Of a DNA stretch of 64,000 bases, positions 1-8,678 are shown one piece after another. Within the stretch, counting starts at the first letter, position 1. Each line of letters starts with the position of its first letter. The stretch lies in the NCBI GenBank assembly GCA_023251235.1, contig JAHEZE010000001.1, forward strand, positions 28,350 to 92,349. Reading direction: 5' to 3'. Origin of the DNA: Sphingobacteriales bacterium. GTDB lineage: Bacteria; Bacteroidota; Bacteroidia; Chitinophagales; Chitinophagaceae. Made by a program: the position numbers and the translations under genes. The notes beneath the pieces were generated by a model that ran no database searches, was not told the DNA's origin, and worked only from the letters and a program-made list of their open reading frames with translations.

Positions 1-552
1 CACGGTCAATTTTCCCAGGAGGAAGTATTACGTTTTCCCTCCATCAATGGCTCATCATATTTTGAGTTAGCTGATTTTAATAAGGATGGTTACCCTGACA
101 TTGTATACACATGTGGCGACAATGCTGATTTTTCAACAGTTTTAAAACCCTTTCACGGAGTATATATTTATTTAAACGATGGCAAAAACCATTTTGAAAA
201 AAAATATTTCTTTCCGATCAATGGGTGTTATAAAGCAATTGCAAGAGACTTTGATCATGATGGCGACCTTGATATAGCAACTATAGCATATTTTGCGGAT
301 TACGAACATCAGCCTGAGGAAGGATTTATTTACCTGGAGAATAAGGGTAATTACAATTTCCTTCCTTATAGTTTACCTGCTGCTGAAACAGGCAGATGGC
401 TTACAATGGATGCCGGCGACTTTGATGGAGACGGAAAAACTGATTTGATCCTGGGCAATTTTTCGAAAGCCCCTTCTTTTATTAAATCAAAAAATGATTG
501 GAAAAAAGGGCCGCCTTTTATCATTTTAAAAAATACAGGCCGGAATAATTGA
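1..552 (+). CDS. FG-GAP/VCBS repeat protein, C-terminal part (5' end outside window)
   Basis: An open frame runs from base 1 to a TGA at 550-552 (183 codons), so only the C-terminal part of the gene is present. It carries three copies of the Ca-binding FG-GAP/VCBS signature: DFNKDGYPDIV, DFDHDGDLDIA and DFDGDGKTDLI, spaced about 60 residues apart. Such repeats build beta-propeller blades in extracellular proteins. No T9SS C-terminal domain follows the last repeat, so export must depend on the missing N-terminus, for example a lipoprotein signal. A 95-nt gap separates it from the next secreted protein on the same strand. The specific substrate or partner cannot be read from this fragment. Confidence 0.85.
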   Translation, partial: HGQFSQEEVLRFPSINGSSYFELADFNKDGYPDIVYTCGDNADFSTVLKPFHGVYIYLNDGKNHFEKKYFFPINGCYKAIARDFDHDGDLDIATIAYFADYEHQPEEGFIYLENKGNYNFLPYSLPAAETGRWLTMDAGDFDGDGKTDLILGNFSKAPSFIKSKNDWKKGPPFIILKNTGRNN

Positions 553-647
553 TGAATAAAACTATTGCTGTAATGAAGAATTTGTATTGATTATTCTTTT
601 TACAAATTTGATAAAGTATTTCGTTTAAATAAAACAGCCGGGTTTTT

Positions 648-2579
648 ATGAAGTTGTTGATATCTGTCATATTTTTTCTTTTGTTTCGTATTGATCTGTT
701 AATGGCTCAGGTCTGTTCTGGTAGTTTGGGCGACCCGGTACTTAACCAAACTTTTGGTACCGGAAATAATAGACTTCCTTCTAATAAAACCACATATACT
801 TTCATGCGTGGATGTCCATCAAAGGGTAATTATACTCTTAGTGATTTTCTTTTTGGTTGTGGAAACAGAACCTGGGTGCAAATGATCGGTGATCATACTC
901 CGGGTGATTCAAGAGGAAACTACATGCTGGTTAATGCAGAAAATACCCCTGGTACTGTATACATGGATACTGTAAAAGGACTATGCGGCAGTACCGTATA
1001 TCAATTTGGAATGTGGGTTACCAGTGTAATGTCGAAATTCGCTTGCAACGGGAATGCACAGTTGCCAAATCTGAAATACCAAATAAAGACTTTATCGGGA
1101 ATCACACTTGCAATGGATAGTACCGGTTATTTACCAATTGTCATTGAAAGGGAATGGAAATATTTTGGGTTTTCAATAAAAACACCCATGGGCATCACAG
1201 ATGCAATTGTTTCTATTACTATTAATCCGCCTTTTGGTTGTGGAAGCGCTTTTGCACTTGATGATATAACATTAAGCCCCTGCGGACCTACAATATCTGC
1301 AACGATTGATGGAACGGCCGGTCCGGCTGCTGTTTGTGCAGATTATATTAACCCTTTTGTTATGAATGCGACTTATTCACCGGGGCTTAACGACCCTGCA
1401 TTGCAATGGCAAAGCAGTGCAGACACTGGTAAAACCTGGAAAGATATATCTGGTGAAACAACATTGACTTATAATGTTCCGCATAGAACTTCGGGTGAAA
1501 TTTTGTATCGTGTTTGTATAGCAGAAAAAGAAAATATTAATTCTCTTAATTGCAGAATAGCTTCTAATGTTATTAATACAAGCGTCCATCCTGTTGCGGA
1601 ACATAAGGCACCTCAAAACATGCTGGGTTGTTTGTTTAAAGATTTTTTGTTTCCCGAAACAGATCCAAAAGCATTTCAGGTGTTATGGACAGGACCTAAT
1701 GGGTTTAGTTCAAATCTGGCCGCTTCATTTCTTCCAAATATTCAATATAAAGACACAGGATTATATAAGCTAAAGGAAACATTCGATTATGCTTGTATTT
1801 CAGTTGATACTTTTTATTTAAAAGTATATCCCGGAACTACGGTTTCAATACTTCCCGGTTATCCAATATGCAAGGACATGTCAGAAAACTTATCAGCTTT
1901 TTCGCCTGATCAAGTCAGTTATCAATGGACACCTTCCGCAGGTTTATCAAGTGTTACAATTGCAAATCCGGTTGCCCGGCCAAGTGACACGACAAATTAT
2001 AAATTAGTTGTTACAAACTCCTTTGGCTGTAAAGATTCAGCTTATGTACAGATAAATGTTTATCAAAACCCCTATGCCGATGCAGGGCCTGATAAATCAA
2101 TAATTCTTGGGGACACTGCATCGTTAAATGGATTTTTAAAAGGAACGGCTGTAAATTTTTTCTGGTCTCCCTCAACATTTATGGATGATAGTCGTTCAGC
2201 CAATCCCAATGTTTTTCCAACTATTGATACCCGCTATACTTTGCATGTTTCTTCTACTGTTGGCTGCGGAGTAGCTACAGATGATGCTATTGTCAAGGTA
2301 TATAAGGATATTTTTATCCCAAACGCCTTTACACCAAACGGAGATGGAAAAAACGATTTATTTCAGATACTGGCATTTGGTAATTATAAACTGCTCAGGC
2401 TGCTTATCTATAATCGCTGGGGGCAAATCGTTTTTAATGCTTTGGATAGTAATAAAGGATGGGATGGTACATATAAAGGCATTCCGCAGCCTTCTGGTGT
2501 ATTTGTTTATTATTTAGAAATGAAGTCACCGATTGGAAAAAAGATAAATAAACGTGGGACGGTTTTATTGGTGCGTTAG
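648..2579 (+). CDS. T9SS type B sorting domain protein (gliding motility-associated C-terminal domain)
   Basis: 643 residues. A signal peptide covers about residues 1-20 (LLMAQ, then VCSG). A Cys-rich N-terminal domain (about 21-215, ending FALDDITLSPCGP) resembles a jelly-roll/carbohydrate-binding module. Three or four Ig/PKD-like repeats follow (YQWTPSAGLSS, NFFWSPSTFMDD). The last ~85 residues are the CHU_C/TIGR04131-type sorting domain: FIPNAFTPNGDGKNDLF, then YNRWGQIVF, GWDGTYKG and a basic end. In this family the domain directs export by the type IX system, with the protein ending up on the surface or released. Likely an adhesin or structural surface protein; the ligand is unknown. No porP/sprF gene is directly adjacent, unlike the other T9SS type B gene in this window. 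Confidence 0.88.
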   Translation: MKLLISVIFFLLFRIDLLMAQVCSGSLGDPVLNQTFGTGNNRLPSNKTTYTFMRGCPSKGNYTLSDFLFGCGNRTWVQMIGDHTPGDSRGNYMLVNAENTPGTVYMDTVKGLCGSTVYQFGMWVTSVMSKFACNGNAQLPNLKYQIKTLSGITLAMDSTGYLPIVIEREWKYFGFSIKTPMGITDAIVSITINPPFGCGSAFALDDITLSPCGPTISATIDGTAGPAAVCADYINPFVMNATYSPGLNDPALQWQSSADTGKTWKDISGETTLTYNVPHRTSGEILYRVCIAEKENINSLNCRIASNVINTSVHPVAEHKAPQNMLGCLFKDFLFPETDPKAFQVLWTGPNGFSSNLAASFLPNIQYKDTGLYKLKETFDYACISVDTFYLKVYPGTTVSILPGYPICKDMSENLSAFSPDQVSYQWTPSAGLSSVTIANPVARPSDTTNYKLVVTNSFGCKDSAYVQINVYQNPYADAGPDKSIILGDTASLNGFLKGTAVNFFWSPSTFMDDSRSANPNVFPTIDTRYTLHVSSTVGCGVATDDAIVKVYKDIFIPNAFTPNGDGKNDLFQILAFGNYKLLRLLIYNRWGQIVFNALDSNKGWDGTYKGIPQPSGVFVYYLEMKSPIGKKINKRGTVLLVR

Positions 2580-2645
2580 AAAGTTTTTAGAATTACACGT
2601 AACACTGGATTAATTTATTTTTTAAAGGAAATAATTTTTTTAAAA

Positions 2646-3107
2646 ATGAATAAGCTAATTATCATATCAGTTTGTATTATTTTATCGGCAGCCTGTAAAA
2701 ATAAAGTTAATACTTATGAAAATAAACTTGGGGTTAAACCTGCCGCATTAGCTGAAATGGATAAAGTTAATTATACAAAAATTCAGTGGCTGGATACACT
2801 TAAAAACTTTGGAAGTATTAATGAAGGTGATTCAGTGCTAATAAAATTTTATTTTAAAAATAAAGGGAATACGGCATTGTTTATTCTTCAGGCACGTCCA
2901 GGTTGTGGTTGCACTCTTACAGATTATCCGCAAAATGCCATTCTGCCCGGAGAGCAGGGCGCCATTACTGCTACTTTTAATTCAAAAGAGCATCCGGGTA
3001 TAATTACAAAAAGTATATTAGTGAAAACAAATACAATTAATAACACATTTCAAAAATTGGAGTTTTCAGGCGAAGTAATAAACAGAAATCATGTTTCAGG
3101 AAAATAA
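2646..3107 (+). CDS. DUF1573 domain lipoprotein
   Basis: 153 residues. MNKLIIISVCIILSAAC is a lipoprotein signal with the acylated Cys at residue 17. The rest is one DUF1573 domain, an Ig-like/ASPM-type beta-sandwich: an FGSINEGD strand, the diagnostic PGCGCT motif near residue 90, then ILPGEQGAITATFNS and IITKSILVKTN. The family is abundant in Bacteroidota, and its role is unknown beyond a surface/periplasmic location. It lies 66 nt after the T9SS protein on the same strand and 129 nt before the GH16 lipoprotein, so cotranscription is possible but not shown. Confidence 0.85.
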   Translation: MNKLIIISVCIILSAACKNKVNTYENKLGVKPAALAEMDKVNYTKIQWLDTLKNFGSINEGDSVLIKFYFKNKGNTALFILQARPGCGCTLTDYPQNAILPGEQGAITATFNSKEHPGIITKSILVKTNTINNTFQKLEFSGEVINRNHVSGK

Positions 3108-3236
3108 TTTATCTTATTTTGCCGTCATCATAAGGTTTATATATATATGATATCTTTTAATTTTTATCTTGTGACTAATTTAATCGAAAAAGTTTTATTT
3201 ATTGAAATTCAGGTTTAGTAAAATCAATAATTAATT

Positions 3237-4406
3237 ATGTTCAGAAAAGTGCTTATCCTTAGTTTTCTTATTTTGGTTTTTGTTCAATGCAAAAAAAAAG
3301 ATTCCGCTCCGGCCGTTTCTAAACCAGCTGCAACCATTCTTGATGTTTCCCAGGACAGGGCTGTGAGTTCATCCGTTTTTCGTTTTTCTGTGAATTTGGA
3401 CAAACCGGCACCCAATACTGTTTCTATGCATTATTCAACAGTTGCCGGTACGGCCATTGCTGCAACTGATTTTATTGCAATATCAGGTACTCTTACAATT
3501 GCTACTGGTTCGCAATTTGCAACAATAGAAGTAACTGTTACCGGTGACAGTTTACGAAAAAGCGATCAGTTTTTTTATGTGCAATTGGATAATCCTCAAA
3601 ATTGCATTCTTACAAATAATAAAGGCACGGGAATAATACAAAATAAAAACAGTCTTTATTTTCCGGTATCAAATACAGGTTATTCCACACCTGATAATTA
3701 TGCAGGCTATAATTTGGCATGGAGCGATGAATTTAATGGTTCATCAATTAATGTGGGCAACTGGACTTTTGAAGCAGGAAATAACAATGGATGGGGTAAT
3801 GGAGAACTTGAAAATTATACAAACCGCATACAAAATGCATTTGTATCACAAGGCAATCTTATTATCGAAGCAAGGCAGGAAGGAAATAGTTATACATCTG
3901 CACGCATGATTACTAAGAACAAAAGGGCTTTCACTTTTGGTCGGGTTGACATAAGGGCCAAACTTCCCACGGGCAAAGGTATTTGGCCCGCATTGTGGAT
4001 GTTGGGTAATAATATTGATATAGTAAATTGGCCTGCATGCGGAGAAATAGATATAATGGAGTTACTGGGGCAGGACCCCAATAAGATCTATGGTACTCTG
4101 CATTGGGGTGCAAATTCTGCGACTCATGCTTCAAAAGGAAGTTCTTATGTATTAAGCCCCGGTAGTTTTGACCAGCAATTTCATGTTTATAGTATTATCT
4201 GGACACTGGATAATATAAAAATCCTTGTGGATGATATTCAGTACCTGAGTTTCAGTTCAGCAGATGTTTCAGGAAATTACCCATTCAATAAAGATTTCTT
4301 TTTCATATTTAATATAGCGATAGGCGGAAACTGGCCTGGTTCACCCGATAACACAACAGTATTTCCGCAACGGATGATTGTTGATTATATAAGAGTATTT
4401 CAATAA
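3237..4406 (+). CDS. Calx-beta / glycoside hydrolase family 16 lipoprotein (beta-glucanase, laminarinase-like)
   Basis: 389 residues. Lipoprotein signal with Cys18 (LVFVQC). Residues about 30-135 form a Calx-beta domain (TVSMHYSTVAGTAIAATDF, GTLTIATGSQFATIEVTV). Residues about 155-389 are a GH16 catalytic domain with the retaining active-site motif EIDIME: Glu270 as predicted nucleophile, Asp272 as helper and Glu275 as acid/base. Tryptophans and WSDEFNG at its start match bacterial laminarinases, and the LLGQDPNKIYGTLHWG stretch fits 1,3- or 1,3-1,4-beta-glucanases. Being lipid-anchored, it probably works at the cell surface or in the periplasm on laminarin-like glucans. No SusC/SusD pair is adjacent, so it is not part of a visible polysaccharide utilisation locus. 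Confidence 0.93.
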   Translation: MFRKVLILSFLILVFVQCKKKDSAPAVSKPAATILDVSQDRAVSSSVFRFSVNLDKPAPNTVSMHYSTVAGTAIAATDFIAISGTLTIATGSQFATIEVTVTGDSLRKSDQFFYVQLDNPQNCILTNNKGTGIIQNKNSLYFPVSNTGYSTPDNYAGYNLAWSDEFNGSSINVGNWTFEAGNNNGWGNGELENYTNRIQNAFVSQGNLIIEARQEGNSYTSARMITKNKRAFTFGRVDIRAKLPTGKGIWPALWMLGNNIDIVNWPACGEIDIMELLGQDPNKIYGTLHWGANSATHASKGSSYVLSPGSFDQQFHVYSIIWTLDNIKILVDDIQYLSFSSADVSGNYPFNKDFFFIFNIAIGGNWPGSPDNTTVFPQRMIVDYIRVFQ

Positions 4407-4458
4407 AAATCATGTGTTTTATAAAAATTATTAATTACTATCGTGCAAAAATTTGGGT

Positions 4459-5778
4459 ATGAAAAAAAATATTGCATTTCTGCTGAATGTTATTATTTTT
4501 CTTTTTGTTGGATTATCATCCTGTAAACAGAAAAATAATATCATTATAAACAGTACTGAAGTACTTCATCAAAATCAGGATCAGCTGACACAGGTAATCA
4601 TTTATGATGTGTTTACCCCACCGGTTGCCAGCAGGATATATGCTTATACTTCACTGGCATCCTATGAAGCTATCAGGTTCTTACAACCGGGGAATGCATC
4701 TCTTGCAGAAAAAATGAGAGGCTTTGGGAAAATGCCTTTGCCTGACAGCAGTAAAAAATACGATTATACACTCGCAGCAACAAAAGCTTTTTTCACAGTG
4801 GCTCATAAAGTTACTTTTTCAATAGATACATTGAAGAATTATGAAAATCCTCTTTTCGAAAGATTCAAACAATCACTTGATGATTCAACTTACAACCGAT
4901 CAATTAATTTCGGAGAAGCTGTTGGTAATGCAATTTTAGCGAGAGCAATAAAAGATAATTATCTTCAATCAAGAGGAAAGCCAAAATTTTTAGGCAGTAA
5001 TGAACCCGGAAAATGGAGGCCAACGCCACCGGATTATCTTGATGGAGTTGAGTGGTGCTGGAATACTATGATGCCACTTGTTATCGATTCTGCTTCGCAA
5101 TTTACTCCACCTGATCCACCTGAATACAGTATGGACACTACCAGTGAATTTTATAAAATGGCAAATGAAGTATATCTTATCAATAAAAACCTTACTGATG
5201 AACAAAGAGAGATTGCAAAATTCTGGGACGACAATCCGTTTGTTATAGAACATTCAGGGCATCTTATGTTTGGCAATAAAAAAATTACACCCGGAGGTCA
5301 TTGGATGGGAATAGCTGCTATCGCCTGTAAACAAACAAATGCTGACGAAGTAAAGGTTGCAAAGACCTATGCTTTAACAGCAGCTTCATTATTTGATGCA
5401 TTTATTTCCTGTTGGGATGTTAAATATAAATACAAATACATACGGCCTATAACAGTTATAAACGAAAATATTGATAAAGCCTGGACATCTGTTTTGCAAA
5501 CACCACCATTCCCTGAATACACCAGCGGCCACAGCACAATTACAGCATCAGCCGCCACGCTGCTAACTTTTTTATATGGCAACAATTTTGCATTTCAGGA
5601 TACAAGTGATATGCGATACATTGGTATGCAGCGCCATTTTGATTCTTTCCTGCAGGCATCCGATGAGTGTTCAATCAGTCGGCTTTATGGAGGTATTCAT
5701 TATCGTTTAAGCGTAGATAAGGGGGCAGAATCCGGGAAAAAAATCGGGGAATTCTTAATCAGAAAATTATTAAAATAG
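4459..5778 (+). CDS. vanadium-dependent haloperoxidase / PAP2 superfamily lipoprotein
   Basis: 439 residues from the ATG at 4459, preferred over an in-frame TTG six bases upstream because it begins a clean lipoprotein signal (MKKNIAFLLN to LSSC). All vanadate/phosphate-pocket residues of vanadium haloperoxidases are present: Lys322 and Arg329 (DVKYKYKYIRP), the Ser-Gly-His triad at about 356-358 (EYTSGHST), and Arg408 to His414 (SRLYGGIHY), with the spacing of the fungal chloroperoxidase. Family members oxidise halides with H2O2; relatives with the same pocket are acid phosphatases, so the halogenating activity is an inference. Export as a lipoprotein puts it outside the cytoplasm. It ends 225 nt before pyrB. 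Confidence 0.88.
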   Translation: MKKNIAFLLNVIIFLFVGLSSCKQKNNIIINSTEVLHQNQDQLTQVIIYDVFTPPVASRIYAYTSLASYEAIRFLQPGNASLAEKMRGFGKMPLPDSSKKYDYTLAATKAFFTVAHKVTFSIDTLKNYENPLFERFKQSLDDSTYNRSINFGEAVGNAILARAIKDNYLQSRGKPKFLGSNEPGKWRPTPPDYLDGVEWCWNTMMPLVIDSASQFTPPDPPEYSMDTTSEFYKMANEVYLINKNLTDEQREIAKFWDDNPFVIEHSGHLMFGNKKITPGGHWMGIAAIACKQTNADEVKVAKTYALTAASLFDAFISCWDVKYKYKYIRPITVINENIDKAWTSVLQTPPFPEYTSGHSTITASAATLLTFLYGNNFAFQDTSDMRYIGMQRHFDSFLQASDECSISRLYGGIHYRLSVDKGAESGKKIGEFLIRKLLK

Positions 5779-5988
5779 GCCATCGTCTATTTCTAATTTT
5801 CAACCATCAGGGCTTTAAATAAAGGCCCATTCAGCAGCCTATTTAACAGGATACATTACAAACTAGTTTGAGTGTTGGGTTGAGTTTTGGAAAAAGTGGA
5901 AATGAATGTTTTAAAAAAACAAACCAATAGAATTAACCGTCGCCAAAAATTATGAATAAAGTTTTCTGAATTTAAGGGCCAAATTCTT

Positions 5989-5996
5989 TATCTTCG
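5989..5996 (+). promoter_or_regulatory. candidate -7 box upstream of pyrB
   Basis: TATCTTCG matches the Bacteroidota -7 consensus TAnnTTTG at 7 of 8 positions and ends 7 nt before the pyrB ATG. If used, the transcript would start at or almost at the start codon (leaderless). No convincing TTG -33 element is seen. Inference only. Confidence 0.35.
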
Positions 5997-6003
5997 ATCT
6001 TTA

Positions 6004-6939
6004 ATGAGCCTTTCTGCTAAACATCTGCTGGGAATTAAAGACCTCGTTAAAGAAGATATTTCCCTTATTTTAGAAACAGCCACTCAGTTCAAGGAAGTTT
6101 TACAAAGACCAATAAAGAAGGTACCTTCCCTTAGAGATGTTACCATCGTGAATCTTTTTTATGAAAGCAGTACCAGAACGCGGTTCTCTTTTGAACTTGC
6201 CGAAAAAAGACTTTCTGCCGATGTAATCAATTTCTCTGCCTCCGGTTCATCTGTTTCAAAAGGCGAAACATTGCTGGATACTGTGAACAATATCCTTTCC
6301 ATGAAAGTAGATATGGTCGTAATGAGGCATAGTGCAAGCGGGGCTCCGCATTTTTTGGCTAAACATATCCCTGCTGCAATCATTAATGCCGGAGATGGAG
6401 TGAATGAACATCCCACGCAAGGCTTGCTTGATGCTTTTTCCATGTTGGAAAAGTTTGGAACCTTACAAGGATTAAAGGTTGCTATCATTGGCGACATCCT
6501 GCACAGTCGTGTTGCTATGAGCAATATTTACCTTCTGAATAAAATGGGCGCAAAGGTGACTGTATGCGGCCCGCCTACATTAATACCCAAATATATTCAT
6601 CAGGCTTTAGGTGTTGAGGTTAATTATAATCTAAAAGAAACATTAGAGTGGTGCGATATAGCTAATGTGTTGCGTATTCAGTTAGAAAGACAGAACCAGG
6701 TATTATTCTCTTCTTTACGGGAATATAATCTTACTTATGGCGTAAAAAGGAGTTTACTGGATGATCTCCATAAAGAAATAATTGTTATGCATCCTGGCCC
6801 CATAAACAGGGGAGTAGAACTGGACAGTGATGTGGCTGACAGCAAACAATCAATTATTCTGCAACAGGTAGAAAATGGCGTAGCCATCAGAATGGCGGTT
6901 CTATATTTACTTGCAGGAAGAAATCCCGTGAATAATTAA
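6004..6939 (+). CDS. pyrB: aspartate carbamoyltransferase, catalytic subunit
   Basis: 311 residues, the usual catalytic-chain length. Carbamoyl phosphate + L-aspartate gives N-carbamoyl-aspartate, the first committed step of pyrimidine synthesis, in the cytosol. The carbamoyl-phosphate loop is YESSTRTRFSFELAEKRL (STRTR at 56-60), the mobile-loop Lys is in SVSKGE (about 86), HPTQ is at 136-139 and MHPGPINRG is the C-terminal signature. No pyrI regulatory-chain gene is adjacent, and none of the linked pyrR seen in some bacteria. pyrE, another pathway step, lies 1.7 kb downstream on the same strand but is separated by a gene on the other strand. ATG start, 44 nt upstream of coaD. Confidence 0.97.
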   Translation: MSLSAKHLLGIKDLVKEDISLILETATQFKEVLQRPIKKVPSLRDVTIVNLFYESSTRTRFSFELAEKRLSADVINFSASGSSVSKGETLLDTVNNILSMKVDMVVMRHSASGAPHFLAKHIPAAIINAGDGVNEHPTQGLLDAFSMLEKFGTLQGLKVAIIGDILHSRVAMSNIYLLNKMGAKVTVCGPPTLIPKYIHQALGVEVNYNLKETLEWCDIANVLRIQLERQNQVLFSSLREYNLTYGVKRSLLDDLHKEIIVMHPGPINRGVELDSDVADSKQSIILQQVENGVAIRMAVLYLLAGRNPVNN

Positions 6940-6966
6940 AAATTATTGATTAATAATTATTAGCTT
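6932..6966. repeat. heptanucleotide-periodic repeat at the pyrB-coaD junction
   Basis: Consecutive 7-mers ATAATTA, AAAATTA, TTGATTA, ATAATTA (ATTA at every seventh base), then a decayed TTAGCTT. The first unit includes the last codons and stop of pyrB. Belongs to the dispersed heptad family described in the findings. Confidence 0.55.
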
Positions 6967-6983
6967 TCATAACAATTTTTCTC

Positions 6984-7451
6984 ATGCAGCGTATTTGTCT
7001 TTTTCCCGGTACTTTCGATCCGCTTACACTTGGACATGTTGATATCATCAACCGTGCCCTGCCATTGTTTGATAAAATAATTGTTGGTATCGGGATCAAC
7101 ACATCCAAGGCTCCAATGTTTTCACCGGAGAAAAGACTGGAATGGGTAAAAGCAATTTTTAAGAAGGAACCGAAGGTTGTAGGCGCCGTTTATGAAGGAT
7201 TGACTGTGAATTTCTGTAAAGAAGTTGGGGCAAAATTTATTCTCAGGGGCATCCGCTATGTAAGTGACTTTGAATATGAGAAAACCATTGCAGATGCCAA
7301 CAGAACCCTGGATAGGACAATTGAAACAATCTTCCTTACCGGCGAACCAAAATATACTTCAGTAGCATCTACAATCGTCAGAGATATTATCCGTAACGGT
7401 GGAGATGCTACACATTTCTTACCGCCAGAGGTTGCAAAAACCATTAGATGA
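6984..7451 (+). CDS. coaD: pantetheine-phosphate adenylyltransferase (PPAT)
   Basis: 155 residues. ATP + 4'-phosphopantetheine gives dephospho-CoA + PPi, the penultimate step of CoA synthesis. The nucleotidyltransferase fold shows PGTFDPLTLGH (8-18; the T-x-G-H that binds the ATP phosphates), RGIR (88-91) and the C-terminal SVASTIVR (126-133), the family's ISSTxxR motif. Length is normal. It sits 44 nt after pyrB and 49 nt before a thioesterase gene on the same strand; a short AT-rich heptad repeat separates it from pyrB. Confidence 0.97.
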   Translation: MQRICLFPGTFDPLTLGHVDIINRALPLFDKIIVGIGINTSKAPMFSPEKRLEWVKAIFKKEPKVVGAVYEGLTVNFCKEVGAKFILRGIRYVSDFEYEKTIADANRTLDRTIETIFLTGEPKYTSVASTIVRDIIRNGGDATHFLPPEVAKTIR

Positions 7452-7500
7452 TTTTTTTATTTCTATTCCCTCTTAAACTAAAATATTTAAAAAGTTGAAA

Positions 7501-7935
7501 ATGAGTATCTGGTTCGATAAAGATTTTTCAATTGAAAAGCTAAGACCACTTTCTAAGAATACCATGAGTGAATTTCTTGGAATTGAATGGGTGGAAGTGG
7601 GAGAGAATTTTATTAAAGCAAAAATGCCCGTTGATTATAGAACAAGACAACCATATGGATATTTGCATGGTGGCGCTTCCTGTGTTTTAGCAGAAACACT
7701 AGGTAGCATAGCTTCGGCTTCAGTGGTTGATCATTCAAAATTTTATGTGGTGGGAATTGAGATCAATGCAAACCATATTCGCAGTGTAAAGGATGGGTAC
7801 GTAACCGGAATGGTTTTGCCAATACATATTGGTTCTTCAACACATGTTTGGGATATAAAAATTGCAGATCAAAATGAAAAACTTGTTTGTATAAGCAGAC
7901 TGACCGTAGCTGTTTTAAATAGAAAGACTAATTAG
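7501..7935 (+). CDS. hotdog-fold PaaI/MenI-type acyl-CoA thioesterase
   Basis: 144 residues from ATG 7501 (a TTG two codons upstream is in frame but less likely). The hotdog signature YGYLHGGASCVLAETLGSIAS carries the HGG turn and the catalytic-helix acidic residue (Glu in LAETLG), as in PaaI/YdiI/MenI thioesterases. IGSSTHVWDIKI and VCISRLTVAV are the following strands. Members hydrolyse aryl- or acyl-CoA thioesters; 1,4-dihydroxy-2-naphthoyl-CoA in menaquinone synthesis is one known substrate, but the sequence alone does not fix the substrate. It converges on the Nudix gene with a 4-nt overlap at the stop codons. Confidence 0.88.
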   Translation: MSIWFDKDFSIEKLRPLSKNTMSEFLGIEWVEVGENFIKAKMPVDYRTRQPYGYLHGGASCVLAETLGSIASASVVDHSKFYVVGIEINANHIRSVKDGYVTGMVLPIHIGSSTHVWDIKIADQNEKLVCISRLTVAVLNRKTN

Positions 7936-8567
7936 ATAGAAGAGAATCCTGCTTCAATAACATCTTCAATAGAAGGAAATGAATTTTTAAAGTATTTTTT
8001 TACTCCTGATTCAGGCACCCATTCCAGCTTTTCTATGTTTTCTTCTTTTTGAGGTATTAGGTCTTGTTTGCCGGTTACTCTCATAGTGAACCAGCTGGTT
8101 TCTTTTAACATAAACCGGCTCCCTTCATGATAGGTATGATATGTTGTAATTAAAGGGGCCTGGAGTTGAATATTTCTTAAGGCGGTTTCCTCTTTGATTT
8201 CCCTAACAGCACATTTTTCTAATGATTCATTTTTATCCAATTTTCCTTTTGGAAGATCCCATTTTCCCCTCCTGAAAATCAATAATACATGATCATCTTC
8301 GTTTAAAATAAAACCTCCGGCAGCTTTTACAATAGTAAATTTTTTGAAAAATTCTTTTTTTAATTCTTCAAGTTTTTTGTGGAAATATACACCGGCATGC
8401 ACTTTAGGCTGTTGCATTTCATGTATCATACTCTTAGTGGCATGAGAGTTCATTTCATCTATAAATACAGCATCATCAAGATGCACATAAGGTTGGATAG
8501 AATCATCAATATTATCGCAGAGAAAGAGGGGCTTATTGTCAAAAAATATTTTTATGTACATATTCAT
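7932..8567 (-). CDS. Nudix hydrolase
   Basis: 211 residues. The Nudix box spans about 108-130: GKLDKNESLEKCAVREIKEE, preceded by RRGKWDLPK, with the invariant G, E and REIKEE metal-binding Glu residues intact. Nudix enzymes hydrolyse nucleoside diphosphates linked to another moiety. The ~80-residue N-terminal extension (MNMYIKIFFDNKPLFLCDN) is not part of the Nudix fold and is not recognised further. Substrate unknown. Transcribed divergently from pyrE with 111 nt between start codons; tail-to-tail with the thioesterase gene. Confidence 0.9.
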   Translation of the reverse strand: MNMYIKIFFDNKPLFLCDNIDDSIQPYVHLDDAVFIDEMNSHATKSMIHEMQQPKVHAGVYFHKKLEELKKEFFKKFTIVKAAGGFILNEDDHVLLIFRRGKWDLPKGKLDKNESLEKCAVREIKEETALRNIQLQAPLITTYHTYHEGSRFMLKETSWFTMRVTGKQDLIPQKEENIEKLEWVPESGVKKYFKNSFPSIEDVIEAGFSSI

Positions 8568-8678
8568 TTAGCTTTCAGCGGCGAACAAAGATTCCAAAAA
8601 TCAAGAGAAAACCGGCTCGTAGCTCTATCCTTCTTGCTTGTAGCTTTTCTCTTCGCAGCTTTTCTTTACTTTCGCTTC

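Noticed and set aside
5809..5827. GGGCTTTAAATAAAGGCCC as a terminator of the haloperoxidase gene
   Set aside because: The stem has a bulge and there is no T-run after it; kept only as a repeat-like observation.
8379..8678. Upstream 100-codon extension of the pyrE reading frame
   Set aside because: Antisense to the conserved Nudix coding region and without similarity to OPRT; the ATG at 8679 gives the normal N-terminus and length.
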